Of a DNA stretch of 12,130 nt, positions 1 through 7,071 are shown piece after piece (the first letter of the stretch is position 1; each line of letters begins with the position of its first letter). The notes beneath the pieces are model-generated. The model saw only the letters and a program-made list of their open reading frames with translations. It made no database searches and had not been told where the DNA came from. The DNA comes from Pleurocapsa sp. MO_226.B13. Its GTDB lineage: Bacteria; Cyanobacteriota; Cyanobacteriia; Cyanobacteriales; Xenococcaceae. Location of the stretch: contig JASJEI010000125.1 of the NCBI GenBank assembly GCA_030064795.1, positions 1-12,130 on the forward strand, read 5' to 3'. Position numbers and translations under genes: made by a program.

Positions 1-13
1 GGGTTATACGAAG

Positions 14-69
14 TAAAACCCAACTTAAACCCAATTATTGTTGGGTTTCGCAAACTCAACCCAACCTAC
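14..69. repeat. Dispersed cyanobacterial inverted-repeat sequence
   Basis: The stretch contains an 8-bp perfect stem (27-34 aaacccaa pairing with 41-48 ttgggttt, loop ttattg) followed by cgcaaactcaacccaaccta. The 13-mer caacccaacctac at 57-69 recurs in inverted orientation at 11977-11989, next to another small element, so this is a repeated sequence and not unique spacer. Similar GTAGGTTGGGTTG-type repeats are common between genes in cyanobacteria. It has no coding potential that I can see. It could be read as a terminator hairpin, but no T run follows the stem. Confidence 0.5.
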
Positions 70-114
70 AACACTCTATCGATCTCTCTCACTACTATAG
101 GAAAATGGTATAAC

Positions 115-249
115 CTAGTAGCGCGTCTAGACTAAAATGCTGGATTCAATCTTGAACTTGGAATCAATTATTCCCCCAAAGAAAGTTGGGGGTTAGGGGG
201 CTGAAAACAATTTTCGCTACCCAACAAATTAATCTAGACACGCTACTAG
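115..249. mobile_element. 135-bp MITE-like element with TA-flanked inverted ends
   Basis: The ends at 115-135 and 229-249 are inverted copies of one another over 21 nt with two mismatches (core tagtagcgYgtctaga). The outer bases read c-TA-G on one side and C-TA-g on the other, as expected for insertion at a TA dinucleotide by an IS630/Tc1-mariner type transposase. No transposase is encoded inside. The interior has a perfect 7-bp hairpin, cccccaa (173-179) with ttggggg (186-192). The right end overlaps the last codon and stop of mgdA. A single related end, tagtagcgtgtc, lies at 9290. The family assignment is inferred from the TA flanks. Confidence 0.6.
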
Positions 250-1679
250 CCATTATTAAAACTAGTTGTTCCTTCGTGTACGGTTTTGACCCACTTAAGT
301 CTTTTGGGACGAACAGACATTCTGGCCGTAATACTCAGCATCACGATTTGCCAGTGAACCATATAAAACAAACCTCGCAATGATTGCCAAGTAACTTGGA
401 GTAGTGTAAGCAGATTTAAAGATTTTTCTTCCGCAACCTGGACACGAAGAAGACCCCTAAACATTCCCCAAAAGCCCCAGGCGAATAGTAATGCGGTGAT
501 CGGACTCAGCAATGGTAAACGATGACGAGCGATCGCCATAATCCCATCGGGAACATTGGCTGCGGGTAAGATATATTGCAACACCATCCAGCAGAGTAAA
601 TCGATTCTTTTACCAAAACCCATCGGCGTGCCAAAGATATAACGCCAGTAATCAAGATAGCGTTGATAGCCACCTTCTGCCCAACGGTTACGCTGATGCC
701 AAAGAGAACTTGCTTTGGTTACTCCTTCTTCTAATACCGCAGGAGTTAAAAGAAAGCCAATTTTCCAGTTATCTAAATGTAAACGAATAGTCAGGTCGAG
801 ATCGTCGGTGATCGTTTCTTCATTCCAACCACCACAGCTACCTAACGCGGTGCGACTGACAAATTGACCATTACCTCGCAACTCGCCGATCCCATCGACA
901 GCGATACGTTGTTGTTGAACGTAGCTATCTAATGCCATTTCTGCTGCTTGTCCTTTGGTCCAAAAGTTTTCTGTCTCATTGGCGATCGCTTTTCTGACCT
1001 GGACTGCACCTATATCGGGGTTGGCAAATAGGGGAACAACTTTTCTCAATAAATCTGGAGTTACTTTGGCATCCGCATCAAAAACGCCAATAATATCGCC
1101 AAAGGTTTGAGGGACTACTTGATTTAATGCTCCTGATTTGCCACCACTGGCATTTGCCGAACGATGTACCACTCTCAGTTGGGAGTATTCTGTGGCGAGG
1201 CGGTCTAAAATTGCTGGGGTATTATCAGTACTGCGATCGTCTATTGCCCAGACTTCATAGCGGTCGATAGGGTAATCTAGATTGCAAAGCATTGCGACCA
1301 AATTACTAATTACCGCTTCTTCGTTTTTCGCTGCTACTAAAAGAGATACCTTGGGTGCGGATGCTAACTCCTCTGACGATAAAGAAACCGCAGCAGTCTC
1401 TGGTTTTGTAAACAGGTAACGCAGGATCTGTATCCCTACCAAAAGCGCGATCGCCAACACAATCCATTTGCCCCAGCTGACTAAATTTAAGGTGATGGTC
1501 ACGAGCCAGATCGCCATTAATAAAAAAGCAGCTTTTTGCCTCCGTCCTGCCAAACCTCTGAAAAAGTCGGCTCGAAACTCTTCTTCTGCGTCTTCTGGGT
1601 CGGACAATTCTGATAGGAGAGAGTTAATGGGGTCGAATTCTGCTTCTGATTCTTGTTTTCGCCAATAATTCTCTGCCAT
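246..1679 (-). CDS. mgdA: Beta-monoglucosyldiacylglycerol synthase (GT2 family)
   Basis: This is a processive-type family 2 glycosyltransferase of 477 residues. Its length, termini and motif layout match the cyanobacterial MgdA enzymes (about 480 residues). These transfer glucose from UDP-glucose to diacylglycerol, giving GlcDG, which is later epimerised to the thylakoid lipid MGDG. Visible signatures are the nucleotide-binding DDRS (147-150), the metal-binding FDAD (200-203), the acceptor-site TDDLD (291-295) and QRNRW (329-333). Two membrane segments at about 48-66 and 70-90 precede the catalytic domain, and hydrophobic segments near 361-381, 388-410 and 430-450 follow it. The start is the first ATG of the frame, giving an acidic N-terminus as in relatives. 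The TAG stop lies inside the inverted end of the 115-249 element, so the last few residues may be altered. It is divergent from the gene at 1921. Confidence 0.88.
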   Translation of the reverse strand: MAENYWRKQESEAEFDPINSLLSELSDPEDAEEEFRADFFRGLAGRRQKAAFLLMAIWLVTITLNLVSWGKWIVLAIALLVGIQILRYLFTKPETAAVSLSSEELASAPKVSLLVAAKNEEAVISNLVAMLCNLDYPIDRYEVWAIDDRSTDNTPAILDRLATEYSQLRVVHRSANASGGKSGALNQVVPQTFGDIIGVFDADAKVTPDLLRKVVPLFANPDIGAVQVRKAIANETENFWTKGQAAEMALDSYVQQQRIAVDGIGELRGNGQFVSRTALGSCGGWNEETITDDLDLTIRLHLDNWKIGFLLTPAVLEEGVTKASSLWHQRNRWAEGGYQRYLDYWRYIFGTPMGFGKRIDLLCWMVLQYILPAANVPDGIMAIARHRLPLLSPITALLFAWGFWGMFRGLLRVQVAEEKSLNLLTLLQVTWQSLRGLFYMVHWQIVMLSITARMSVRPKRLKWVKTVHEGTTSFNNG

Positions 1680-1920
1680 AGTTGTAGTTTTTGACCTTGG
1701 GTTGACACTAAATGCGATTGTAACTTTGGTAATATAACTTTAACTTTGTCCGCTCGCACTGGCTCAATTGTATCTAAATTTGTAAACTTTATTAGCTAAA
1801 ATTTAATATTTAAGCGCGAAATTAGATTTTTTTCTGGTTATGCACTCTTTTTTAGTTAGATTAATTAGCGATAATGTTTAGTAGTTTTAACTTAAGTTAA
1901 ATTAATAACATAATTATTGT

Positions 1921-3150
1921 ATGATTAGTAGTCTGGTCACGGGTTTAACGATCGCTTTGGCTGCGGTGTTGTGGGTAGAAGTAGTCAGAGATTTTTACCA
2001 TGCTTTGTCCCATCTCTGGCAGCCTCTATATCGCCTCCACGTCTGGCATCATAAAGTGTTTCGTCGCGATCTGTCAGTTGTCAGCGACACTATTTACCGT
2101 CAGGCTCATTGGTATAATGATGTACCAGAATCTTTGGTCATGTTGCTGCTGAGTATCGTACCCTGGGTAATTGTTCGTATTTGGAGCATTGAGCCTGAAT
2201 GGACGGCTTGGACGGGATCTCTCTATACTCTCAGTTTTTTACTAGGCGCGATCGCCCGTGGTCTGGGTATCCCGATGGTAGACGAGCTTACCGATATTAC
2301 TCATCGTCCAGGGAAGTTTACTAGTTTACCCTCGTTGTGGTTTGTCAACCGACCATATCATTGGCGACATCACTTTGACAATCAAGATGCTTACTTTTCT
2401 GGGACATTAACTCTGGTGGATAAACTATTGAGTACGGCACTATCTCTAAAAAATAAACGCATCGCAGTAACTGGTGCATCGGGAACTTTAGGTAAGGCAT
2501 TGTTAACTCAACTACATCTGGCGGGGGCAAAAGTTACCGCTTTAACTTCTTCAGACAGTCAAGTTAGTCTGGATCTGCCAAAGGGAAAGTTACCCATCGA
2601 GACTATAGGTTGGCAAATTGGACAGGAAGAAGAATTACTGACTCAGCTAAATAAAATCGATATTTTAATTATCAATCATGGCGTGAATGTCCACGGACAA
2701 AGAGATATCGAAGCGATCGCCAAATCCTATCAAGTTAATACTTTTTCTACCCTGCGGTTAATCGAAACTTTCTGCAAAACCATCAAGAGCGATCGCGATA
2801 CGGTTAGGAAAGAAATTTGGGTAAACACCTCTGAAGCCGAGGTAAATCCAGCATTTAGTCCTTTGTACGAATTAAGCAAAAGAGCTACTGGCGACATCGT
2901 AACGATGCTTCGCTTGGATGCACCCTGTGTAGTACGAAAACTAATTTTAGGGCCATTTAAAAGCCAGCTAAATCCAATTGGTGTCATGTCTGCTGACTGG
3001 GTGGCAAAACAAATTGTCAATCTCGCCAAAAGAGATTTCCGCAACATCATTGTTACAATTAATCCTCTAACTCTAATTCTGTTTCCGATCAAAGAGTTTT
3101 GCGTTGCCAACTATTTTCGCTTGTTTAGCTCATCCTTTTCTCAAAAGTAA
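1921..3150 (+). CDS. Histidine-box membrane hydroxylase-like / short-chain dehydrogenase fusion
   Basis: Two domains share one 409-residue protein, an arrangement annotated in cyanobacteria as bifunctional sterol desaturase/short-chain dehydrogenase. The N-terminal part (about 1-165) is membrane-associated. It carries histidine clusters H27xxxH31, H40xxHH44 and H147xxHH151, the pattern of di-iron fatty acid hydroxylases and sterol desaturases. Hydrophobic segments lie at about 3-20, 70-87 and 98-116. The C-terminal part (about 178-380) is an SDR fold with the cofactor loop TGASGTLG (184-191), NHG (252-254), S304 and the catalytic Y316xxxK320. Substrate and reaction are not known to me; a lipid-like substrate would fit the membrane domain and the divergent glycolipid synthase gene, but that is inference. 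No Shine-Dalgarno sequence is obvious before the ATG. The stop lies 2 bp from the stop of the convergent gene. Confidence 0.8.
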   Translation: MISSLVTGLTIALAAVLWVEVVRDFYHALSHLWQPLYRLHVWHHKVFRRDLSVVSDTIYRQAHWYNDVPESLVMLLLSIVPWVIVRIWSIEPEWTAWTGSLYTLSFLLGAIARGLGIPMVDELTDITHRPGKFTSLPSLWFVNRPYHWRHHFDNQDAYFSGTLTLVDKLLSTALSLKNKRIAVTGASGTLGKALLTQLHLAGAKVTALTSSDSQVSLDLPKGKLPIETIGWQIGQEEELLTQLNKIDILIINHGVNVHGQRDIEAIAKSYQVNTFSTLRLIETFCKTIKSDRDTVRKEIWVNTSEAEVNPAFSPLYELSKRATGDIVTMLRLDAPCVVRKLILGPFKSQLNPIGVMSADWVAKQIVNLAKRDFRNIIVTINPLTLILFPIKEFCVANYFRLFSSSFSQK

Positions 3151-3152
3151 GA

Positions 3153-3443
3153 TTACTTGTTGAGCATTCGACTGGCTTCATTCGGCTTTAATCGTTGAAC
3201 GCTCTGAAAATGCTCTATCTGTTGTAATAGTTTTCTCGTTTGAGAATAATTACTGGTGCGAAGTAAAACCATATTATCGTAAACAGATTCTTCAGGCTCA
3301 ATAACTTCTAAAATGAGTTCTTGTAATTGCTTGGTTGCAATATCATTATTCAGATATCTTAAGAAAGATTCCCGTTTCCATTGACGCACTGTCACCAAAC
3401 ACCATTGTTCGGAAATAGCAGCAGCTTGATTGGCATTTTCCAT
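3153..3443 (-). CDS. Small protein resembling a stand-alone NusG N-terminal (NGN) domain
   Basis: This 96-residue protein has no membrane segment or signal peptide. It opens with WCLVTVRQWKRESFLRYL (about 15-32), which resembles the first strand and helix of NGN domains. It then has an acidic stretch, a second strand around YDNMVLLRTS (55-64), a helix, and an ending of the form RLKPNEASRML, which is where NGN domains have P-x-S/x-x-E-x-x-R-x-L. No KOW domain follows, so if related to NusG it is an NGN-only version. I do not know a function. The gene starts 26 nt after the cysH stop on the same strand and is probably cotranscribed with it. The call rests on pattern similarity alone, while the reading frame itself looks real. 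Confidence 0.6.
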   Translation of the reverse strand: MENANQAAAISEQWCLVTVRQWKRESFLRYLNNDIATKQLQELILEVIEPEESVYDNMVLLRTSNYSQTRKLLQQIEHFQSVQRLKPNEASRMLNK

Positions 3444-3469
3444 GTTTTTTACTTTTTAGGCAGCTTTAT

Positions 3470-4231
3470 TTATAGACTACTAGAATTGAGACTTTCTGCT
3501 TCTCCTGTAGTTTTAGGCAGATGCAAACCGCATTCTTGTTTTAAACCCTGAAAACGAGTGTCTCTTTCATTGCTATCATCGGCAGTAAAGGGACGGCTAG
3601 AATGCCAATCTCCGACAGAGACATAACCTTTGTCAAAATAGGGATGATAGGGTAGGTCGTGAGAGGTCAGATAGCGATAGATATCTCGGGCATTCCAATC
3701 CAAAATGGGATAAATTTTATATCGACTATCTTGCTGTTCGACCCTGGTCAAACCCTGACGATGTTCGGTTTGGTCTTTGCGCAGTCCAGCTAACCAGGCG
3801 GTAGCTTGGAGTTCTTGTAATGCTCGTTGCATTGGTTCGACCTTACGAATGCGATCGTAGCGATTTAAGGCATCTACATCATTTTGTTCCCATAGTTTGC
3901 CATACAAAGCTTCCATCCGAGCGGGAGAAATAGAAGACTGATAGACTTTGAGATTGAGTTCCAATCTTTGAGTCAACCCTTCGGCAAATTTATAGGTTTC
4001 TGCGGGTAAATAACCAGTATCCACCCAAATCACGGGGATATTGGGCATAACTTTTGTGACTAAGTGTAACATCACCGCAGCTTGGATACCAAAGCTAGTA
4101 CTCATAACCAAGCCATTGCCAAAAGTTTCGGCACTCCATTCAACTACGGATGATGCTTCGGCATTTTCTAATTGTTGATTGATTTGAGCTAAGTTGAGGT
4201 CGGGTACTTTAACTGTGGTAGAGATCATCAA
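3470..4231 (-). CDS. cysH: Phosphoadenylyl-sulfate (PAPS) reductase, thioredoxin-dependent
   Basis: The protein reduces 3'-phosphoadenylyl sulfate to sulfite with thioredoxin in assimilatory sulfate reduction, in the cytoplasm. Of 253 residues the only cysteine is C234 in KQECGLH, the catalytic C-terminal motif. The CC...CxxC iron-sulfur ligands of APS reductases are absent: the region around 203-215 reads [11 protein letters not shown]. This points to the PAPS-specific enzyme. The PP-loop STSFGIQ (44-50), [10 protein letters not shown] (71-80), and the [10 protein letters not shown] region (150-159) are typical of the family. The start may be Met1 or Met2 because the frame opens with two ATGs; neither has a strong ribosome binding site. 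It is the first gene of an apparent two-gene operon with the NGN-like gene. Confidence 0.93.
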   Translation of the reverse strand: MMISTTVKVPDLNLAQINQQLENAEASSVVEWSAETFGNGLVMSTSFGIQAAVMLHLVTKVMPNIPVIWVDTGYLPAETYKFAEGLTQRLELNLKVYQSSISPARMEALYGKLWEQNDVDALNRYDRIRKVEPMQRALQELQATAWLAGLRKDQTEHRQGLTRVEQQDSRYKIYPILDWNARDIYRYLTSHDLPYHPYFDKGYVSVGDWHSSRPFTADDSNERDTRFQGLKQECGLHLPKTTGEAESLNSSSL

Positions 4232-4996
4232 TTCAAACTCTCTAGATGTTTTAGGTGATTAGTTATAGGGGCAAATAATAGCAACTGATTGATAATTATC
4301 GGTTTGCTTGTGCTTGGGATAGCTAGCTTGGTAAGCGTAAATCTAATTATTCCATGTTCGCACTCTTGATTTCAATCTCTGGCTATTTAGTATAGATACT
4401 TAGTAAATGATAGACGGAAATTTTTCATTTACTGAACTCGTTTAAAATATTATTTAGAAGTTCCACCTAACTATTATCCAAACTGGCTTAACACTTGTCT
4501 TGATTTAAACTACATAAATACGCCGATTTGAGCCACCTATCTTACTTATAGAGATTCTCTACTAGATGAAACCAATTCTTCAATCTCTCTGGTTTCTCCG
4601 TCGGGATTAAATTGCTGTATCAAATTTCCAATTTCTGAACGGTCGTCTCCAATACAGTTTAAGAGCTTCTAGGGGTTGATGGTTAACCCATCTAACTTTC
4701 TGACTACACCCGATCTTAATGTTGAAATCGATCGCTTGGACTCATTTAGTTCACTTGTTCTAGCAAAATTAACTTGCTCCCCAATGCCTTCTGTACCAGA
4801 GTCGGAGTAGATAATTAATATTGTTGTGACATGCTAGATAGAAAATATCGATGACTAGTAATTCATAATCTTTTGTGCCAGAAGTCTGTTGAGTATTGTT
4901 TTATTTCGAGCGTCACAACAGAGCTTATAGCTGGAAAATTGGGTATTTTGATAAAATCTAGTAGGGGTAAACTCCTAATAAGACAGAGATTTTTTA
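4232..4996. other. Spacer between cysH and ccdA
   Basis: This 765-bp AT-rich spacer separates two divergently transcribed genes and so must contain both promoters, but I could not place either with confidence. No clear operator or riboswitch was recognised. The middle third holds a minus-strand frame with one internal stop that may be a gene relic (4546-4833). Just before ccdA the sequence agacagagattttttaATG has only a weak purine-rich stretch. Confidence 0.5.
4546..4833 (-). pseudogene. Possible decayed gene fragment, unknown family
   Basis: Read on the minus strand, 96 codons are open except for one TAG at 4669-4671. The first half is Ser/Thr-rich with a region reading SGVVRKLDGLTINP. After the stop come KLLNCIGDDRSEIGNLIQQF and NPDGETREIEELV, which look like ordinary globular protein. 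There is no ATG at the left end of the frame. I do not recognise the family. It could be the 3' remnant of a lost gene or simply a chance open stretch in AT-rich DNA. Confidence 0.3.
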
Positions 4997-5734
4997 ATGC
5001 TGGAATTTTTACAAACACAATTTTTTTTATTAGAGCGATTTGCCGATCGCGTGGTTTCGACTCAGTTAACTCACCTGAGCGTAGTTAGTTTGGGAGTCAT
5101 TTTTTTAGCAGGACTGATTACTAGTTTAACTCCCTGTATGCTCTCGATGCTGCCGATTACCGTCGGCTATATCGGCGGTTACGAATCGGAAGGCAGACTG
5201 CAAGCTGCTGCTCAATCTAGCTGGTTTGCTTTGGGATTGGCTACTACCCTGGCTGCACTGGGGATTATTGCTACTACCATCGGTAAGGTATACGGACAAA
5301 TTGGTGTGGGTTTGCCGATCGTTGTTAGTTTAGTAGCGATCGCCATGGGACTAAATCTTTTGGAAATCTTACCCTTGCAATTTCCTTCTTTGGGTGCAAC
5401 CGATTGGATCGGTGAGGATTTACCTCGCGGAGTACGTTCTTACTTATTGGGTTTAACCTTTGGTTTAATTGCCTCCCCTTGCAGTACTCCTGTACTAGCC
5501 AGTCTCCTAACTTGGGTAGCAACAACCCAAAATCTGGTGCTGGGGGGTGGTTTGTTGGTTGCATATGCCATTGGTTATGTTACCCCATTGGTTGTTGCAG
5601 GTACTTTTACCGCTTCGATTAAAAAGATTTTAGAGTTGCGTCGTTGGTCTAGCTGGATCAATCCCGTTAGTGGAGCTTTATTATTAGGATTTGGTATTTT
5701 TTCTTTGTTATCGAGATTAACAGCTATTCAATAG
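4997..5734 (+). CDS. ccdA: Cytochrome c biogenesis thiol transporter CcdA
   Basis: CcdA moves reducing equivalents across the thylakoid or plasma membrane so that apocytochrome c haem-binding cysteines stay reduced (System II maturation), working with CcsA/CcsB and a lumenal thioredoxin-like protein. The 245-residue protein is almost wholly hydrophobic, with about six membrane segments. The two redox cysteines lie in the internally repeated motifs SLTPCMLSMLP (C47) and ASPCSTPV (C162), as in the CcdA/DsbD central domain. An amphipathic N-terminus rich in Leu/Phe precedes the first membrane helix, as in other cyanobacterial CcdA proteins, supporting this ATG. The gene stands alone here: what follows is pseudogene and repeat DNA, with no ccsB. 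Confidence 0.92.
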   Translation: MLEFLQTQFFLLERFADRVVSTQLTHLSVVSLGVIFLAGLITSLTPCMLSMLPITVGYIGGYESEGRLQAAAQSSWFALGLATTLAALGIIATTIGKVYGQIGVGLPIVVSLVAIAMGLNLLEILPLQFPSLGATDWIGEDLPRGVRSYLLGLTFGLIASPCSTPVLASLLTWVATTQNLVLGGGLLVAYAIGYVTPLVVAGTFTASIKKILELRRWSSWINPVSGALLLGFGIFSLLSRLTAIQ

Positions 5735-5886
5735 TTATTATCATCGCTCGTTGATTAACTCGATCTAAAAAATCTTTCCTATTTTCTGGTTAATAATCTT
5801 TTGCAGAATCAGTAAAGAATTACCAATTTATCTTGATTTCGCTTGTGTTTTACATATGAAACATAAGTATGAAAGATCGATTTTAG

Positions 5887-6175
5887 ATGAAGAAACTACA
5901 TCAAAGTGGAGATATTCTCAATCAAAAATATAAAATAGTTGGGGTAATTGGCGAAGGTGGTACGGGAATAACCTACAGTGCGATCGCTTGAGAGACAGAA
6001 CAACAGGTAGCAATTAAAAATTTATCTCTGCGAAGTTTAGATAACTGGAAACAATATAGAACTATTTGAACGAGAGGCTAAAATTTTAGCTACATTAGAC
6101 CATCCTGCCTTGCGGGGAGACAACCTCTACAATCCAGATATGACAAAGGATTTAGCCAGTTTAGTAACTCAATAA
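5887..6175 (+). pseudogene. Serine/threonine protein kinase, N-terminal remnant
   Basis: The frame starting ATG AAG AAA encodes the start of a Hanks-type kinase of the cyanobacterial sort: YKIVGVIGEGGTGITYSAIA is the glycine-rich loop, and VAIKNLSL contains the ATP-binding lysine. It is broken three ways. A TGA at 5989-5991 sits where relatives have a residue before ETEQ. One extra base near 6054 shifts the frame, after which IELFEREAKILATLDHPAL continues the kinase N-lobe from about 6056. The rest of the kinase is missing: after HPAL come about 20 unrelated-looking codons ending in TAA at 6173. No catalytic HRD or DFG motif is present, so it cannot be an active kinase. A HIP1 site lies at 5980-5987, beside the stop. 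Confidence 0.8.
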
Positions 6176-6284
6176 AAATACTAACGTAATTGACTTAATA
6201 TTCAAGGTGAAAATTCTCGCTCCTCAACAGAATTCTTAAATTATCCCGTTCAATATGAGTTATGAGATGCTAGATGATTAAGAA

Positions 6285-6314
6285 TAACTGTCTCATTGAA
6301 TACCAAGACAGTTA
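6285..6314. repeat. Stem-loop before the transposase remnant
   Basis: A perfect 9-bp stem, taactgtct (6285-6293) and agacagtta (6306-6314), encloses a 12-nt loop. It lies 10 bp before the transposase ATG. It may be part of the left end of the insertion sequence or of its control region. No T run follows, so it is unlikely to be a terminator. Confidence 0.4.
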
Positions 6315-6324
6315 ATTTGAAAAA

Positions 6325-6768
6325 ATGCTACCTCAATTTTATCTTGATTATCTGAAAACTTATCTGACAACATCAGAATTATTAACCATTAAAATTTTGG
6401 TCTGGTTATTACAAGTACATCGCTACTGTTAGAATTGAAAGACTAGCATCTAGCTTTCCGTATCCTATCAAATGTGAGAGCAGAAGAAAGAAAATACAAA
6501 GATTTTTAATTCTTCCCAAATTAAGCTTACCCTTACTCTGGTTTCCTTTAATTAAAAAGATAATTAAGAGTCAATTTAAAAAAGGCGATCGCTTGATAAT
6601 TACTATCGACCGAACACAAGGTCAAAACAATAATATTTCAATGGGTTTGTGTCATCTGGAAAAAAAGCGCACCGCCCGCGTGACGCGAAGCTAATCCTTT
6701 AGGGCTGAGGTTTCCTCAGCGTATAGGACGGAGCAAGCAGAGCTTTGCCAATTTATTGGTTACTCTTA
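6325..6768 (+). pseudogene. IS4-type transposase, N-terminal remnant
   Basis: The start MLPQFYLDYLKTYLT is typical of a cyanobacterial IS4-family DDE transposase. A one-base shift near 6424 moves the reading to VRIERLASSFPYPIKCESRR and on to LLWFPLIKK, KGDRLIITIDRTQ (first catalytic Asp, at 6608-6610) and GLCHLEKKR. There the gene is cut by a roughly 71-bp hairpin repeat, after which ALPIYWLLL resumes at 6742, exactly the residues expected next in this family. The remaining C-terminal two thirds, including the other two acidic residues, are replaced by the inverted-repeat element at 6767. It is inactive. Confidence 0.8.
6671..6741. repeat. Small hairpin repeat inserted in the transposase
   Basis: About 71 bp separate the transposase segments ending KKR and starting ALPIYW, which are adjacent in intact relatives, so this is an insertion. 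It is GC-richer than its surroundings and contains a REP-like hairpin: gctgagg (6704-6710) pairs perfectly with cctcagc (6714-6720), extended by tccttta (6695-6701) with tatagga (6722-6728, one mismatch). The phrase gacgcgaagctaatccttta resembles a widespread cyanobacterial interspersed repeat. The exact ends could be off by a few bases. Confidence 0.6.
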
Positions 6769-6955
6769 TCGGGACTTTGACAAAAAACTAGGTTCAAAAA
6801 GGGGTGAAAGCCTTATATATCAATTGCTTAACCTCAAAACAGCTAAATCCTTAATATATCTGGGTTTTAGGCGAATTTACCTCGACGAGGTAAATTCGCC
6901 GTCTGGCAAGGCTTTCACCCCTTTTTGATAGGTAAAAATTGTCAAAGTCCCGATA
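6767..6955. mobile_element. 189-bp element with 48-nt two-block inverted ends
   Basis: The left arm 6767-6814 and right arm 6908-6955 are inverted copies in two perfect blocks: 17 nt (tatcgggactttgacaa) and 21 nt ending ggggtgaaagcctt. The blocks are separated by 10 nt that do not match. The interior has no reading frame of note but carries a perfect 31-nt palindrome at 6870-6900. The arrangement is that of a non-autonomous, MITE-like element, or of the two ends of a larger insertion sequence that has lost its middle. I see no clear target duplication. It lies on, and replaces, the transposase C-terminal region. Confidence 0.55.
6870..6900. repeat. Perfect 31-nt palindrome
   Basis: Fifteen bases (ggcgaatttacctcg, 6870-6884) are followed by one A and then their exact reverse complement (6886-6900). 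It lies inside the 189-bp element, 7 bp before the right arm. The stem could extrude as a cruciform or fold in RNA. No T run follows on either strand, so it is not a standard intrinsic terminator. Confidence 0.75.
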
Positions 6956-7021
6956 CCAAATAAGTAGGTAGGCGTAAATAAATATAAAACAGGATTGAAA
7001 CCACATCTTAGCTATCTGCTT

Positions 7022-7071
7022 CCCAATCCCAATCCCCAATCCCCAATCCCCAATCCCCAGTCCCCAATCCC
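7022..7071. repeat. STRR heptamer array, copy 1
   Basis: Two hexamers cccaat are followed by five heptamers, CCCCAAT x3, CCCCAGT, CCCCAAT, then ccc. This is the short tandemly repeated repetitive (STRR) type described in heterocystous and related cyanobacteria, with unit CCCCART. It can be translated as an open frame on the minus strand (repeating GDWGLGI-like residues), but that is a by-product of the repeat and not a gene. A second array with the same final CCCCAGT-CCCCAAT order lies at 9059. Confidence 0.85.

Noticed and set aside
173..192. Hairpin cccccaa/ttggggg as an mgdA terminator
   Set aside because: It is a good stem downstream of mgdA, but no T run follows on the minus strand; it is better explained as the interior of the inverted-repeat element.
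186..383. 65-codon plus-strand open frame at the left edge
   Set aside because: It overlaps the MITE-like element and the antisense of the mgdA C-terminus.
2730..3110. 126-codon minus-strand open frame
   Set aside because: It lies wholly inside the SDR domain of the fusion gene, which has clear catalytic motifs, and shows none itself.
4873..5088. 71-codon plus-strand open frame overlapping the ccdA start
   Set aside because: It has no recognisable features, and the overlapping frame encodes conserved CcdA sequence.
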